From assembly GCA_937974565.1 (NCBI GenBank), contig CALJWL010000024.1, positions 28,123 through 92,122 of the forward strand: a stretch of 64,000 nucleotides of DNA. Reading direction: 5' to 3'. How positions within the stretch are numbered: the first letter of the stretch is position 1; the number at the start of each line of letters is the position of its first letter. Made by a program: the position numbers and the translations under genes. Origin of the DNA: an uncultured Arenicella sp. (GTDB lineage: Bacteria; Pseudomonadota; Gammaproteobacteria; Arenicellales; Arenicellaceae). Below the pieces are notes generated by a model, which saw only the letters and a program-made list of their open reading frames with translations, did no database searches and was not told where the DNA came from. Positions 38,501-47,407 of the stretch are shown one piece after another.

Positions 38501-39816
38501 ACGTATCTAATAATCTGAGAGATGTTAGGGATGGCGATGTATTAGGTAATGCGCTTTATATGGTCGATGCTAATACAGGGCAACTTTTATGGATGGCTGG
38601 TTCAGAGGTAGTGGACACCAATCGAGACCTTCAAATACCAGAGATGATTCACAGCTTTGTTTCTAGGCCAGCAGTGCTTGATGCTGATGGTAACGGTTTT
38701 GCAGATACAATATTCATTACTGATATCGCAGGCCAAGTATTTAGAATTGACTTTCGAACTTCCAGTCTTGATTTGGATGATATTTCGTCGGGCAATAATG
38801 CGGGTAGCAAAGAAGTTAACATTGGTAATGATGTAATTAATATTGATAATGTGTCGGGTGGGCGAATTGCCGACTTCAGAGATAGATCGGAAAATCGACG
38901 TTTTTATAATCCACAGAATATCGCTTTGTTGCCACAAGAGCGTGATGGAGAAGGTAATATACTAGCAAATCGTCGCTATACAATTGCAACAGGATCAGGG
39001 TATCGAGCCCATCCCTTAGACAATGAAACTTTTGGCAATCGGTTGTTTGTGATTTTTGATGAGAACGTGAGTTTTCCATTAACAGATGAAGAAATTTCTC
39101 CTAGTTTAGATGCTGATCAAGTTCCTGAACCGGTTTACACTTACCTTAATAACAACAGTGATATTATCGAATTTGATGATTTAGCTGACCTGAGAATTGA
39201 AGGCGGTTTAACAGACAATGATCAAGCACGGCTCACTGGAACCATTCCTGCTACCATCGGATACAGTGTTGCATTGCCTCGTGGGGCCGAAAAGATATTG
39301 AACGAAGGTCTAATTGCGGATTTTGCGATATTGTTTACTACTTATACGCCATCAGTAAATAACGCTAATAATCTTGCTGAAACCTGTGAAGCCGGTTTAG
39401 GTCAATCTGTTTTTTATATATTGGATTTATTACCCGGTGGCGGGCTAAGGGCTGCTGAAGTTTTGGATAACCCAGGCATTGCTCCTACCCCTGTCATTGT
39501 TTTAACGGTTGACCCTGATGGCGCCCCTGATGGCGCTGATCCTACTACTGGTGGTGTTGACCCCATTGACGATAGTCGTTTGCCTCTTTCTCCACCCAGG
39601 GAAACATTAGAACCCATTATTATCGTTGGTACTGAACCCATACGAAACAGAGAGGATGTGCCTCCAACACCTCCTATTTGTGTTACTAATCCAAACGCTG
39701 CAGAATGTACAGACCCTCCTAAGACTTGTGACGATGGAATTTTTCGTAAAGTTTGTCCGCCGCCTTTAGGAAAAGCAATCAAATCTACTTGGATTGAAGA
39801 AAATAGGGCACAATAG
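35527..39816 (+). CDS. pilY1: Type IV pilus tip adhesin PilY1
   Basis: This is the large pilus-associated adhesin and calcium-dependent regulator of pilus extension. From ATG 35527 it has 1429 residues; an upstream TTG frame overlaps pilX. A signal segment ([17 protein letters not shown]) is followed by a von Willebrand A-like domain with a MIDAS DNSTS at residues 84-88 and LLSDGAPT further on. The C-terminal half is a PQQ-type beta-propeller ([17 protein letters not shown]). It contains an EF-hand-like loop DADGNGFAD at residues 1052-1060, comparable to the calcium site of P. aeruginosa PilY1. The last 90 residues or so form a Pro/Asp-rich, Cys-containing tail I do not recognise. It lies between pilX and pilE; pilY2 is absent. 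Confidence 0.92.
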   Translation: MKELSKHKFNMLFPATSNNKKMYVARWLDKVKIGLATIVLTISSSTSVAEDIEIYTGVITNSTGVNTSIADNPDFFPNVLFILDNSTSMGETEPVLDRVITKDTDSSTDSDDECNIDLADYNPDIDYSFGDSENDPNVYIYRASNFTGRVVRPIQNQCQAFRDVVINNPSQPVLNSPLIQWGFFEREGFFSTYRWDGNLNNFDNNDDSAVECAADQGRHGHNTRNTGDRNARNPNNGVRFFNDASEFYFRFRRVGDDPYANVVSSEWVSGNYHRYLQLSRNPSSLPDSCPEAEEQATPIADFDPEAPLGTAFNPIETTLDPVANRAAFCSDQGRNFRTGRTISKNLYFQVPGANDNQILVYRCQTRLEIMQNALTNVLESQTSINAGLMRFNLNDGDLPGGGTVVSAIAPMNDDANRKALIDQINGIEFGQATPLAESLYEAYRYLNGQTIDQGRTVPGSAGTNHATFDVDFRTPVNRIRSEFQTDQRARTTNGGTRYRSPMQQQCQPTNVVLLSDGAPTNDQERNLKIREVTGSNCSGQGGCADDIAAFMQNNDIAPSASVNRNVNTYTIGLNAGQDLVDFLSNVARRGQPPSTEPNPGFFTADDVSGLESAFRSILGDVQSEEADVFSAPAVTVNSFNRLQNRDDLYYALFRPENGPRWAGNLKRYRVDASTQSILDENDLNAIDPTTGFFRDESRSFWSAEADGPIVDEGGAAGRQSFARRLFGNVNGADVKLSVPSTASNGIDSPAVDQFLAQTVNLANNPVGIGAVGATNDVLEDNQKRIAAWTLGLDVDAPPGAQGLLENNTYIGDSLHSTPYVLSFGSSINSPEDVIFLTSNQGLLHAIDGETGDELWSYVVDSSLFPNLGGYYNDQGFDKIYGLDAEIAFDITRNPATPEEIDGAALFFGQRRGGRKVFSVDVTNARDTGAAFPVSRRWIINGGVGDFARLGQTWAEPVVADVNYCDNNDGCGETNVGRPVVFISGGYDEFYDDVSNNLRDVRDGDVLGNALYMVDANTGQLLWMAGSEVVDTNRDLQIPEMIHSFVSRPAVLDADGNGFADTIFITDIAGQVFRIDFRTSSLDLDDISSGNNAGSKEVNIGNDVINIDNVSGGRIADFRDRSENRRFYNPQNIALLPQERDGEGNILANRRYTIATGSGYRAHPLDNETFGNRLFVIFDENVSFPLTDEEISPSLDADQVPEPVYTYLNNNSDIIEFDDLADLRIEGGLTDNDQARLTGTIPATIGYSVALPRGAEKILNEGLIADFAILFTTYTPSVNNANNLAETCEAGLGQSVFYILDLLPGGGLRAAEVLDNPGIAPTPVIVLTVDPDGAPDGADPTTGGVDPIDDSRLPLSPPRETLEPIIIVGTEPIRNREDVPPTPPICVTNPNAAECTDPPKTCDDGIFRKVCPPPLGKAIKSTWIEENRAQ

Positions 39817-39830
39817 GTCTGAAATTTATT

Positions 39831-40277
39831 ATGAATGAAATCAATAGTGTTCCTGTTTTGGATAAATCCGCCTCACAGCAAGCCGGATTTTCCTTGATCG
39901 AATTAATGATTGTGGTTGCGATTATTGGCATTCTTGCTGCGATTGCTTACCCAACTTACTCCGAATACATTATTAGAGCGGGCCGTGGGGATGCTCAGGA
40001 TAAAATCGCTGAAGTCATGTTTGAGCAAGAACGTTTGCAAGTGCGTCAGCGCAGATACACCGTTAACTTAACTGAACTTGGGTTTGCCGTAGCCAATAAC
40101 TTACCGTCGGATGAAAACCTGTACACAGTGACCGCCGCGGCTTGCCCTGGTGCGAACATTCGAAATTGTGTGTTGGTGACGGCTACCCCTCGTGTGGGCT
40201 CAGTGCAAGTTGCAGACCCACCACTGTCGTTAGATTCTCGTGGAGTTCGGACTGGCCCTTGGACTACCCGTAATTAG
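39831..40277 (+). CDS. pilE: Type IV pilus minor pilin PilE-like
   Basis: The 148-residue pilin has the class IVa prepilin motif [31 protein letters not shown] with cleavage after Gly and Glu at +5. The globular part contains two Cys residues ([14 protein letters not shown]) and [11 protein letters not shown] as in PilE minor pilins. Its place after pilY1 is as in Pseudomonas and Xanthomonas. It could also act as a minor or tip pilin; the major pilin pilA would be elsewhere. Confidence 0.9.
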   Translation: MNEINSVPVLDKSASQQAGFSLIELMIVVAIIGILAAIAYPTYSEYIIRAGRGDAQDKIAEVMFEQERLQVRQRRYTVNLTELGFAVANNLPSDENLYTVTAAACPGANIRNCVLVTATPRVGSVQVADPPLSLDSRGVRTGPWTTRN

Positions 40278-40345
40278 AATGAGTTATTTGATCGAAGCGC
40301 CATAACGTTAAAGAAAGCAGCGTAGGCGTAAAGCCCGGCATTTTA

Positions 40346-41362
40346 TTGAAATACTCTCAAACTGACCGCTACCTCATTCCTGACCTCCATCGAACCAGCA
40401 GCTTGTTGCTGGTTCTGGTTTCGGTGCAGTTGATATCAACCGTCCTTTGGCTGGTTCAAGGAAGTGAATTAACACTCCAATGGTATGCCTTGTGTTCGCT
40501 TTACTTGCAAAGTGGGGTGTTATTGCTTTGTGCCGCTTTAGGTGTTTTTCGCACTGTGATTGTGCGGTTGCCATTTATTTTCGGTGTTGTGCTTTTTGTT
40601 CTTATTTTTATTTCTTGCTGGTTATTGATTGAGTGGGTCAGCCAAACCATCATTAACATTGAAAATATGGCTTTGGATTTTGGTCGAATGGCCCGGGTTG
40701 GAGTTGCGGCGCTGTTACTTGGTTTGGTTTGCGCGCGTGTTTTTTTTTTATTGCAGATATTAAGTGAACGCAGCAGAGCCGAAGTGCAATCAAAGGTCAA
40801 CGCATTGCAAGCAAGAATTAATCCGCATTTTTTGTTCAATAGCCTCAACTCTATTTCTGAATTGACCTGCACACAACCAGCGCGAGCAGAAGAAGCCATT
40901 CAGTCATTGGCGATGCTGTTTCGGGTTAGTTTAGAGAACAAACAGGGCCAACACTCTTTAGAGAGTGAGTTGACCTTGTGTCAGCGCTTTGTTGAGTTGG
41001 AAGCTTGGCGTTTTGAAAAAGGTTTATGCATTGAATATAAAGTGGAGTGTGTTGATGCGGCTCAGTGGCAAGTGCCAAAATTGATATTGCAACCGCTTGT
41101 AGAGAATGCGATTAAGTATGGCATAGCCAATGATAACGAAAAGCCGATTCGGCTTTTCGTTGACACAAGCAAAAATATGATTTCATTTAAGCTGATCAAT
41201 TTCATTGATACAGAGCATGAAAAGTACATAGGAAATGGCATGGCATTGGACAACATTAAAGACAGATTGTTTATGCTTTATGATGATCGTCACACATTCA
41301 GTTGCAGAGCGGTGGACGGCGAGTATTATGTATTAATGCAGATTCCTAAAGAGTCTATTTGA
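40346..41362 (+). CDS. algZ: LytS-type sensor histidine kinase, AlgZ (FimS)-like
   Basis: The 338-residue protein has four hydrophobic segments in the first 145 residues and a His_kinase domain of the LytS class: QARINPHFLFNSLNSISELT with the phospho-acceptor His at residue 161, then a compact ATPase domain with QPLVENAIKYGIA as N box and GNGMALDNIKDRL as G box. This is the AlgZ/FimS layout. Its start appears to be TTG. A T10 run at 40740-40749 lies inside the codons for Phe-Phe-Leu. The response regulator follows after 14 bp. The pair sits directly after the minor pilin operon that AlgZR controls in P. aeruginosa. Confidence 0.87.
   Translation: MKYSQTDRYLIPDLHRTSSLLLVLVSVQLISTVLWLVQGSELTLQWYALCSLYLQSGVLLLCAALGVFRTVIVRLPFIFGVVLFVLIFISCWLLIEWVSQTIINIENMALDFGRMARVGVAALLLGLVCARVFFLLQILSERSRAEVQSKVNALQARINPHFLFNSLNSISELTCTQPARAEEAIQSLAMLFRVSLENKQGQHSLESELTLCQRFVELEAWRFEKGLCIEYKVECVDAAQWQVPKLILQPLVENAIKYGIANDNEKPIRLFVDTSKNMISFKLINFIDTEHEKYIGNGMALDNIKDRLFMLYDDRHTFSCRAVDGEYYVLMQIPKESI
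40740..40749 (+). repeat. T10 homopolymer inside algZ
   Basis: Ten T residues occur in the fourth membrane segment of the sensor kinase. A slip by one base would truncate the protein before the kinase domain. Confidence 0.5.
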
Positions 41363-41376
41363 ACCAATAAGTCGCA

Positions 41377-42099
41377 ATGATAATTCGCACTCTGATTGTT
41401 GATGATGAGCCTTTGGCGCGTTCACGTTTACGTCGCTTACTGGGCGATATTGATCTTATCGACGTTATTGGCGAAGCCGCTGACGGAAAAGAAGCCATTT
41501 CGCTGGTTGAGTCTCTTAGCCCTAATTTGATCTTTATGGACATTCAGATGCCCAAGCTAACGGGGATTGAAGCGGCTGATACAATTATGCAGCTGTTTTT
41601 CGATGACCCACCAGCGATTATCTTTTGCACGGCTTACGATCAATACGCTATTGAGGCTTTTAAGGTAAATGCTTCAGACTATTTATTAAAACCCGTTTCA
41701 TCCGAAGATCTTTCGCAGGCGATAAAACGGGCGTGTCAAATATCTCAGTTGCGTAGACCTGAACAGATGGATGAGGCTAACTTTTTGCCAATAAAGCATC
41801 TGAATTACATAGAAAATAGGCCCATGAATGAGGTGTTGTATTTTCGTAGCGAGGGTAAGTACGTTGTTGCTGGACTGTTGAATGAGGAAGAAATTGTGAT
41901 CGATTCCACTTTAAAAGAATTAGAGGAAAAATACTTTCATTCTATTATTAGGGTTCATCGCAACAGCTTGGTCTGCAAAAACAAATTGAAAAGAATGGTG
42001 CGGGAAGAGACCGCCGATTACGTTGAGTTGATCGGCTGCACTCGTCAGTTTGTGGTGAGCCGTAGAATGCTAAACGAAGTGAAGAAATGTTTTGTTTAA
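41377..42099 (+). CDS. algR: LytTR response regulator, AlgR-like
   Basis: The 240-residue protein has a receiver domain (VDDEPLARSRLRRLL, acceptor Asp55 in IFMDIQMP, TAYDQYAIEAFKVNASDYLLKP) and a C-terminal LytTR DNA-binding domain (IVIDSTLKELEEKYFHSIIRVHRNSLVCKNKLKRM, then FVVSRRML). AlgR of P. aeruginosa has the same architecture and activates the fimU-pilVWXY1Y2E operon and alginate genes. The adjacent pilus operon makes it the likely target here, but no AlgR binding site was identified. The kinase gene is 14 bp upstream. Confidence 0.88.
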   Translation: MIIRTLIVDDEPLARSRLRRLLGDIDLIDVIGEAADGKEAISLVESLSPNLIFMDIQMPKLTGIEAADTIMQLFFDDPPAIIFCTAYDQYAIEAFKVNASDYLLKPVSSEDLSQAIKRACQISQLRRPEQMDEANFLPIKHLNYIENRPMNEVLYFRSEGKYVVAGLLNEEEIVIDSTLKELEEKYFHSIIRVHRNSLVCKNKLKRMVREETADYVELIGCTRQFVVSRRMLNEVKKCFV

Positions 42100-42120
42100 T
42101 GAAGCCGAGTGGCTTTTGTG

Positions 42121-42768
42121 ATGAAAATGAAAAAGCTGGATTGTGATAAATTGATCAAATTTAAATTTACAGTATTGTTCACGTGTTTTCTTGCGGCATT
42201 TACCGTTGGGTGTGCCACAACGGCCTCTAAACCGAATAACGTAAATGATGTATGCGATATATTCAGGGAGAATCCGCGATGGTATAAAGCGGCAAAAAAT
42301 AGCGTACAGAAGTGGGGAGGAAATATCCAATTACCCATGGCCATCATTTATCAAGAATCAACTTTTCGCCGAAAAGCCAAACCGCAAAGGAAAAAAATTT
42401 TAGGGTTTATTCCTGGTAAAAGACCCAGTAACGCATACGGTTATGCCCAAGCTTTACGAAGTACTTGGGGGGAGTATGAAAAAGCCATCGGTCGCAGTAA
42501 ACGGCGAGACAATTTTTCTGACGCGTTTGATTTTGTGCAATGGTACATCCATCAGTCTCACCTAAGAAACGGGGTCTCTAAGTGGGATTACGATGGTCAT
42601 TACCTCAATTATCACGAAGGCCAAGGTGGGTATTCACGCGGCACACACCTTAAAAAACAATGGTTGCTGAACACCGCTGCGCGAGTAGACCGTCGGGCAA
42701 CCCGCTTTAGTTCACAACTGTCTTCGTGCAAGGCTGAATTGGATTCAATGAAGACAGGTTGGTTTTAG
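42121..42768 (+). CDS. Lipoprotein with lysozyme-like (SLT) domain
   Basis: The product (215 residues from the ATG at 42121; GTG at 42109 also possible) has a basic N-terminus, a hydrophobic helix and a lipobox-like TVGC with Cys at about residue 31. The domain that follows has MAIIYQESTFRRKA, the ESxF motif carrying the catalytic Glu of lytic transglycosylases, then YGYAQALRSTWGEYEKAIG and FVQWYIHQSHL. A role in cutting peptidoglycan, perhaps to let the pilus machine through, is possible from the context, but the gene could also be independent of it. It ends before a strong terminator. Confidence 0.78.
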   Translation: MKMKKLDCDKLIKFKFTVLFTCFLAAFTVGCATTASKPNNVNDVCDIFRENPRWYKAAKNSVQKWGGNIQLPMAIIYQESTFRRKAKPQRKKILGFIPGKRPSNAYGYAQALRSTWGEYEKAIGRSKRRDNFSDAFDFVQWYIHQSHLRNGVSKWDYDGHYLNYHEGQGGYSRGTHLKKQWLLNTAARVDRRATRFSSQLSSCKAELDSMKTGWF

Positions 42769-42784
42769 CATGGTGACTAAGTGT

Positions 42785-42822
42785 GTCGTGCCTCTGTGAT
42801 TATACCGGCACGACCCCTTTTT
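42785..42822 (+). terminator. Rho-independent terminator after the SLT lipoprotein gene
   Basis: GTCGTGCC and GGCACGAC pair with a 14-nt loop and are followed by CCC and T5. It probably ends the transcript coming from the pil-algZR side, just before the convergent gcvP. Confidence 0.75.
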
Positions 42823-42846
42823 GTTGAATGTGATCTAGCTCAGGCG

Positions 42847-45681
42847 TTACTCATATTCACTCATTGATGGGCAGCTGCATATCAGATTTTTATCACCATA
42901 AACATTGTCTATTCGACCCACCGGTGGCCAATATTTGCTTGATTGATCTGTGTGAGTGTCTGGGTAACACGCCTGTAATCGTGAGTACGGCACGTTTAAG
43001 TCTTCACTTAATACATACTTAGACGTGTGTGGTGCGTTGCTAAGCACTGAATTTTCAGCGTCTACTTTGCCGTCTTTAACCGCTAAATACTCCTTGTAGA
43101 TGCCTTGCATTGCTCGGCAAAAGCGATCTAATTCTTCGCGCGATTCGCTCTCAGTTGGCTCGATCATAAGCGTGCCTGGCACCGGAAAACTCATGGTTGG
43201 CGCGTGAAAACCGTAGTCAATTAGACGCTTTGCTATATCGTCTACGGTAACCCCATCCTCCTTCATTGGGCGTGTGTCGATAATGCATTCGTGCGCAACT
43301 TGGCCTGATGCGCCAGTGAATAGAATAGGGTAGTTATCTTTCAGTTTATGCGCGATGTAATTGGCGCTCAAAATGGCGGCTTGAGTTGCTTTGCGTAACC
43401 CATCGGCGCCCATCATGCGAATGTACATCCAAGAAATGGGTAATATACCGGCGCTTCCAAATGGGGCGGCACTGATGAGTGCCCCTGCACGCTCTGTGTT
43501 GACGCCGTCTTTAGGCATGAATGGGGCTAAGTGTTTGCCCACGCCAATGGGCCCAACACCGGGCCCGCCACCGCCATGCGGAATGCAAAAGGTTTTATGT
43601 AAATTTAGGTGTGAGACATCGCCACCAAACTGACCGGGCTTAGCAACGCCAACAAGGGCGTTGAGATTGGCACCGTCGATGTAAACTTGACCGCCAGCGT
43701 CATGAATGATGTCGCAAACGGCCACCACATTTTCTTCGAACACGCCATGAGTTGACGGGTAGGTGATCATGATTGCCGCGATTCTGCCTTCATGAGACTG
43801 AATCTTTTCGTTCAAGTCAGCGATGTCTACGTTGCCCGTATCATCACACTTCACTACGACCACTTTCATGTTTGCCATTTGAGCGCTTGCGGGGTTAGTG
43901 CCGTGTGCCGAACTGGGAATAAGGCAAATATCTCGGTGGGCCTGTTCGTTCGCTTCATGGTAAGCCTTGATTGCCAGCAAACCGGCGTACTCACCTTGTG
44001 AGCCCGCGTTGGGTTGCAGCGACATAGCGTCGTAGCCAGTGCAGGCGCACAACATTTGTTCGAGCTGCGAAATCATCTCGATATAACCTTTGGCTTGGTC
44101 ATGAGGTGCGAAAGGGTGTATGTTGGAGAACTCCGGCCATGTGACGGGGGCCATCTCGCTGGCCGCGTTTAGTTTCATGGTGCATGATCCCAAAGGGATC
44201 ATTGATCGGTCTAAGGCGATGTCTTTATCTGATAAGCGCCGCAAGTAACGCATCATTTCCGTTTCACTGTGGTATTTGTGGAACACGTCTTGCGTTAAGT
44301 ATGAATCGGCTCGGAGCCACTCTGGCCCAAGTGTCCCGGCCTCTTCAATAAAGTGGCTTGCGGAACGATCGTTGGAGAGTTCAATCCCTAAACACGCCAA
44401 TAAATTATTTAAATCGCTTTCTTTGCAGGTTTCATCAAACGCCACGCTGATGGTGGTTTCGTTACGTTGATTGACGTTGTAACCCAGCGCCAAGGCTTTT
44501 GATGAAATCTCAGAGGCCTTAATATCAAACAACGTAACGGTGTCAAATAACACTGTATTTGATTTAAACCCAGCGCTTCGAGCCGCGTGTGCAAAGGCAT
44601 TGGCTAATGAATGGGTGCGCTTGGCTATAGCACGTAAACGATCCGGCCCTTGATAACACGCATACAATGTCGCCATGATTGCCAGCAGTGCTTGAGCAGT
44701 GCAGATGTTTGATGTGGCTTTTTCTCGGCGAATATGTTGCTCACGGGTTTGTAAGGCAAGGCGATAAGCCGGTTGGCCATGCACGTCTATTGACTGACCT
44801 ACTAGGCGACCAGGCATGGAACGTTTGTACTTGTCTTTTACCGCAAAGAAACCCGCGTGTGGGCCGCCAAAACCGAGTGGCACACCAAAGCGTTGTGAAT
44901 TGCCAACCACAATGTCGGCACCTAACTCGCCAGGTGTTTTAAGTAAGGTCAGGGCAAGTAAATCGCTGGCCATAATCACCAGTGCTTTGTGTTCGTGTGC
45001 GGCATCGCACAGTGCGCTTAATTCTTGCACCGTTCCATGGGTGTCTGGGTATTGAACTAGCACTGCAAACACATCCTCGAACGAATCAACAGCCTCACTT
45101 TCATCAAACATGGCTAACTCGATACCCAATGGGGTTGCGCGGGTGGTCAAAATTTCAATGGTTTGCGGGTGGCAGTTCTGTGAGACTAAACAGGTGTTAC
45201 GTTTACCTTTGAGCGCACGGTGGGCTAAGGTTAGGGCTTCCCCCGCCGCTGTGCCTTCATCCAACAATGATGCATTAGCGATGTCCATGCCAGTCAACTC
45301 ACTGATCATGGTTTGGAAGTAAAACAAGACTTCCAGTCGGCCTTGCGAAATTTCAGGCTGATAAGGTGTGTAGGCCGTATACCAAGCTGGGTTCTCAAGC
45401 ACATTACGGGAAATAACTTTCGGTGTGTGAGTGTTGTAATAACCTTGGCCAATCAATGATTTGACTATGGTGTTTTTTTCCGCAATGCGTTTAAGTTCTT
45501 CGAGTGCCAGCTCTTCACTGAGCGGGGCTTTTAAATTTAATGGTGCGTTATCGGCAATGCTGCTTGGCACCACCTCGTTGGTGAGTTGGTCAAGCGAGTC
45601 ATAACCAAGCTCGGTGAGCATGTCTGCAATATCACGATCACTTAGGCCGATGTGACGATGGGCGAATTCTGAATTTGTCAT
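42847..45681 (-). CDS. gcvP: Glycine dehydrogenase (decarboxylating), P-protein
   Basis: This pyridoxal-phosphate enzyme removes CO2 from glycine and passes the aminomethyl group to GcvH. The 944-residue protein is the full-length homodimer type. [14 protein letters not shown] opens it, [13 protein letters not shown] and [17 protein letters not shown] mark the two halves, and the cofactor Lys lies in [18 protein letters not shown]. It follows gcvT by 59 bp and no gcvH lies between or after, so the lipoyl carrier must be encoded elsewhere. Expression should depend on the upstream glycine riboswitch. Confidence 0.97.
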   Translation of the reverse strand: MTNSEFAHRHIGLSDRDIADMLTELGYDSLDQLTNEVVPSSIADNAPLNLKAPLSEELALEELKRIAEKNTIVKSLIGQGYYNTHTPKVISRNVLENPAWYTAYTPYQPEISQGRLEVLFYFQTMISELTGMDIANASLLDEGTAAGEALTLAHRALKGKRNTCLVSQNCHPQTIEILTTRATPLGIELAMFDESEAVDSFEDVFAVLVQYPDTHGTVQELSALCDAAHEHKALVIMASDLLALTLLKTPGELGADIVVGNSQRFGVPLGFGGPHAGFFAVKDKYKRSMPGRLVGQSIDVHGQPAYRLALQTREQHIRREKATSNICTAQALLAIMATLYACYQGPDRLRAIAKRTHSLANAFAHAARSAGFKSNTVLFDTVTLFDIKASEISSKALALGYNVNQRNETTISVAFDETCKESDLNNLLACLGIELSNDRSASHFIEEAGTLGPEWLRADSYLTQDVFHKYHSETEMMRYLRRLSDKDIALDRSMIPLGSCTMKLNAASEMAPVTWPEFSNIHPFAPHDQAKGYIEMISQLEQMLCACTGYDAMSLQPNAGSQGEYAGLLAIKAYHEANEQAHRDICLIPSSAHGTNPASAQMANMKVVVVKCDDTGNVDIADLNEKIQSHEGRIAAIMITYPSTHGVFEENVVAVCDIIHDAGGQVYIDGANLNALVGVAKPGQFGGDVSHLNLHKTFCIPHGGGGPGVGPIGVGKHLAPFMPKDGVNTERAGALISAAPFGSAGILPISWMYIRMMGADGLRKATQAAILSANYIAHKLKDNYPILFTGASGQVAHECIIDTRPMKEDGVTVDDIAKRLIDYGFHAPTMSFPVPGTLMIEPTESESREELDRFCRAMQGIYKEYLAVKDGKVDAENSVLSNAPHTSKYVLSEDLNVPYSRLQACYPDTHTDQSSKYWPPVGRIDNVYGDKNLICSCPSMSEYE

Positions 45682-45740
45682 GGTTATTTTCTGAAAGTGA
45701 GTTGTTCTTCTTGGGTCTGTTTGACAACGTCTATGCTGAC

Positions 45741-46808
45741 TTAGATAAAAGGGTAATTCACCACGGTAACGGGTAATGTTTTATTGCGTACGGCGACAGT
45801 GAGTTTGTCTCCTATTGCCGGTTTGTGAGCATAATCAATTCGCGCGAGAGCGATGGACTTCTCTAAAGTCGGAGAGAAGGTTCCACTGGTAATTTGGCCT
45901 ATTGGTGTTTCACCGGCGATTACAGTCTGATGGCCACGTAATACGCCTCGGTCTTCTAATACAAGCCCGATCATTGCGAAATCAGCAGGCTGTTTAAGGC
46001 CGCCCTTACCAATAAAATCGCGTTCGCTTAAGCTAACCGTCCACTTAAGTCCAGAGTCCAGAGGGGTGTGTTGTTCGTCTAGATCATTGCCATAAAGTGC
46101 CATGCCGGCTTCTAACCTCAGTGTGTCACGGGCACCTAACCCGCAAGGTTGTACGCCAGCACTGTGTAATGATTCCCAAAGCGAGTTGACTTCATCGGAA
46201 GAGGTGATCAACTCCACACCGTCTTCGCCCGTGTAACCCGTGCGACCAACAAATACGTTGCCACAAAACGCGCCCTCAAATCGCTTAAGAGTACGAATGC
46301 TATTTTCAGTTTCTTTATCAACACTTGCGCACACTGCGTTGATTGCATTAGGGCCTTGGACAGCCAGCAGCGCAAGTTCAGGCCTCTCATTCACGTGAGC
46401 ATCGAAACTGGCGGCTTGTTCATGCAGCCAGGCGATGACTTTTTCATTGGTGCTGGCGTTAGTAACCAGTCTGCAGTGCTGGTCACTGAGGAAGTAGACA
46501 ATCAGGTCATCTATGATGCCGCCCTGATAGTTAAGCATGCAACTGTAGAGTGCCTTGCCTTGTTTACTTGAGATTTTGTGGATATCGTTTGCCAAAACTT
46601 TGCTAAGAAACTTTAACGTTTCACTGCCTGTGACATCGGAGACCGTCATATGCGATACATCAAACATGCCACAGTCACGGCGCACTGCGTGATGTTCTTC
46701 TACTTGAGACCCATAGTTAACCGGCAGTGCCCAACCGCCGAAATCGACAATTTTTGCATTAAGGGCGGTGTGTTGTTGATACAGAGGGGTGTGTTTCAGC
46801 TCACTCAT
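45741..46808 (-). CDS. gcvT: Aminomethyltransferase, T-protein of the glycine cleavage system
   Basis: The enzyme moves the methylene group from GcvH to tetrahydrofolate and releases ammonia. [38 protein letters not shown], the folate-site Asp in [37 protein letters not shown] and [18 protein letters not shown] are all conserved. The ATG at 46808 gives 355 residues, near E. coli GcvT (364); a GTG 12 bp upstream is also possible. It is the first gene after the riboswitch and heads the gcvT-gcvP operon. Confidence 0.96.
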   Translation of the reverse strand: MSELKHTPLYQQHTALNAKIVDFGGWALPVNYGSQVEEHHAVRRDCGMFDVSHMTVSDVTGSETLKFLSKVLANDIHKISSKQGKALYSCMLNYQGGIIDDLIVYFLSDQHCRLVTNASTNEKVIAWLHEQAASFDAHVNERPELALLAVQGPNAINAVCASVDKETENSIRTLKRFEGAFCGNVFVGRTGYTGEDGVELITSSDEVNSLWESLHSAGVQPCGLGARDTLRLEAGMALYGNDLDEQHTPLDSGLKWTVSLSERDFIGKGGLKQPADFAMIGLVLEDRGVLRGHQTVIAGETPIGQITSGTFSPTLEKSIALARIDYAHKPAIGDKLTVAVRNKTLPVTVVNYPFI

Positions 46809-46948
46809 GGGTTTGCTCACGTTGTTTATCTTGAATCGGCTATATCCTTGCCTTACATGAGCGTTCTGAACTATCGGTCAGACTATTCTCTCAGTTCGGT
46901 GCAGATAAAAAGCCTACGTTAGTTAAAACTGGGCTTAAAAATAACGAA

Positions 46949-46991
46949 CCATTGTTTGTGGTGACTGGTTTTCAGTCACCACAAACAATGG
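46949..46991 (-). terminator. Perfect 19-bp hairpin between the glycine riboswitch and gcvT
   Basis: The arms at 46949-46967 and 46973-46991 are perfect complements with a 5-nt loop. On the minus strand a T-rich stretch (TTCGTTATTTTTAAG) follows. Position and shape suit a rho-independent terminator acting as the expression platform, although the T tract is interrupted. Both the length and the perfection of the stem are unusual. Confidence 0.6.
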
Positions 46992-47049
46992 CAACAACAC
47001 GATACAAGCTGTGTGTAAAACAACATAAACGTATTGGGTTATTTATCTG

Positions 47050-47316
47050 CTCCTCTGTCCGGTTACCTGAAAGATTACCTCTTCGGTGGCTTACTTTACG
47101 GCGCGCTCACATATAGGAGCTAAAAACGCAGTTTGTAAACACTCTCCAGAGACAACTGAATGCGCATTGAGTAGATCAGCGAATTAAGTCCACGGTCCTT
47201 TTGCCTGAGCGATTACGAGCACGTTGCGCCTTCGGCGGATTGTTTTAGTAAGGATAAGCGAAGTCTCAGAAAATAAGACACGGCCAATGTAATCACCTAA
47301 ACAATCTCTCTCCCAT
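47050..47316 (-). ncRNA. Tandem glycine riboswitch upstream of gcvT
   Basis: Read on the minus strand, the first aptamer opens with GGGAGAGA (near 47313) and contains CCGCCGAAGGCGC and CGCTCAGGCAAAAGGACCG. The second opens with CTGGAGAGTG and contains GCCACCGAAGAGGTAATC and CTTTCAGGTAACCGGACAGAGG, ending near 47050. These are the hallmark glycine riboswitch elements (GGAGAG, CCGAAG, CAGGCAAA/GGACAG), present twice in the right order. Tandem aptamers of this kind usually turn the glycine cleavage genes on when glycine is high. The gcv genes lie directly downstream on the same strand. Confidence 0.92.
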
Positions 47317-47335
47317 GGATGAAAGTTGTGATTCA

Positions 47336-47341
47336 ATTATA
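47336..47341 (-). promoter_or_regulatory. Promoter -10 element for the riboswitch-gcvTP transcript
   Basis: A perfect TATAAT on the minus strand lies about 13-20 bp upstream of the first aptamer stem. The -35 region is poor (no TTGACA-like hexamer at 16-18 bp), which may mean that an activator is used. Confidence 0.6.
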
Positions 47342-47407
47342 GCCTAGTAGGTGGCTCAGTGGATAGCCCTGTGGTGATGGTCAGACAGAGATACTTGTAA
47401 AAAGAGT

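Noticed and set aside
39414..39782. Minus-strand Gly/Ser/Pro-rich open frame opposite the pilY1 tail
   Set aside because: Low-complexity composition mirrors the Pro/Asp-rich tail on the coding strand.
44679..45322. Several overlapping plus-strand open frames opposite gcvP
   Set aside because: gcvP is unambiguous on the other strand; these frames follow its codon bias and have no family resemblance.
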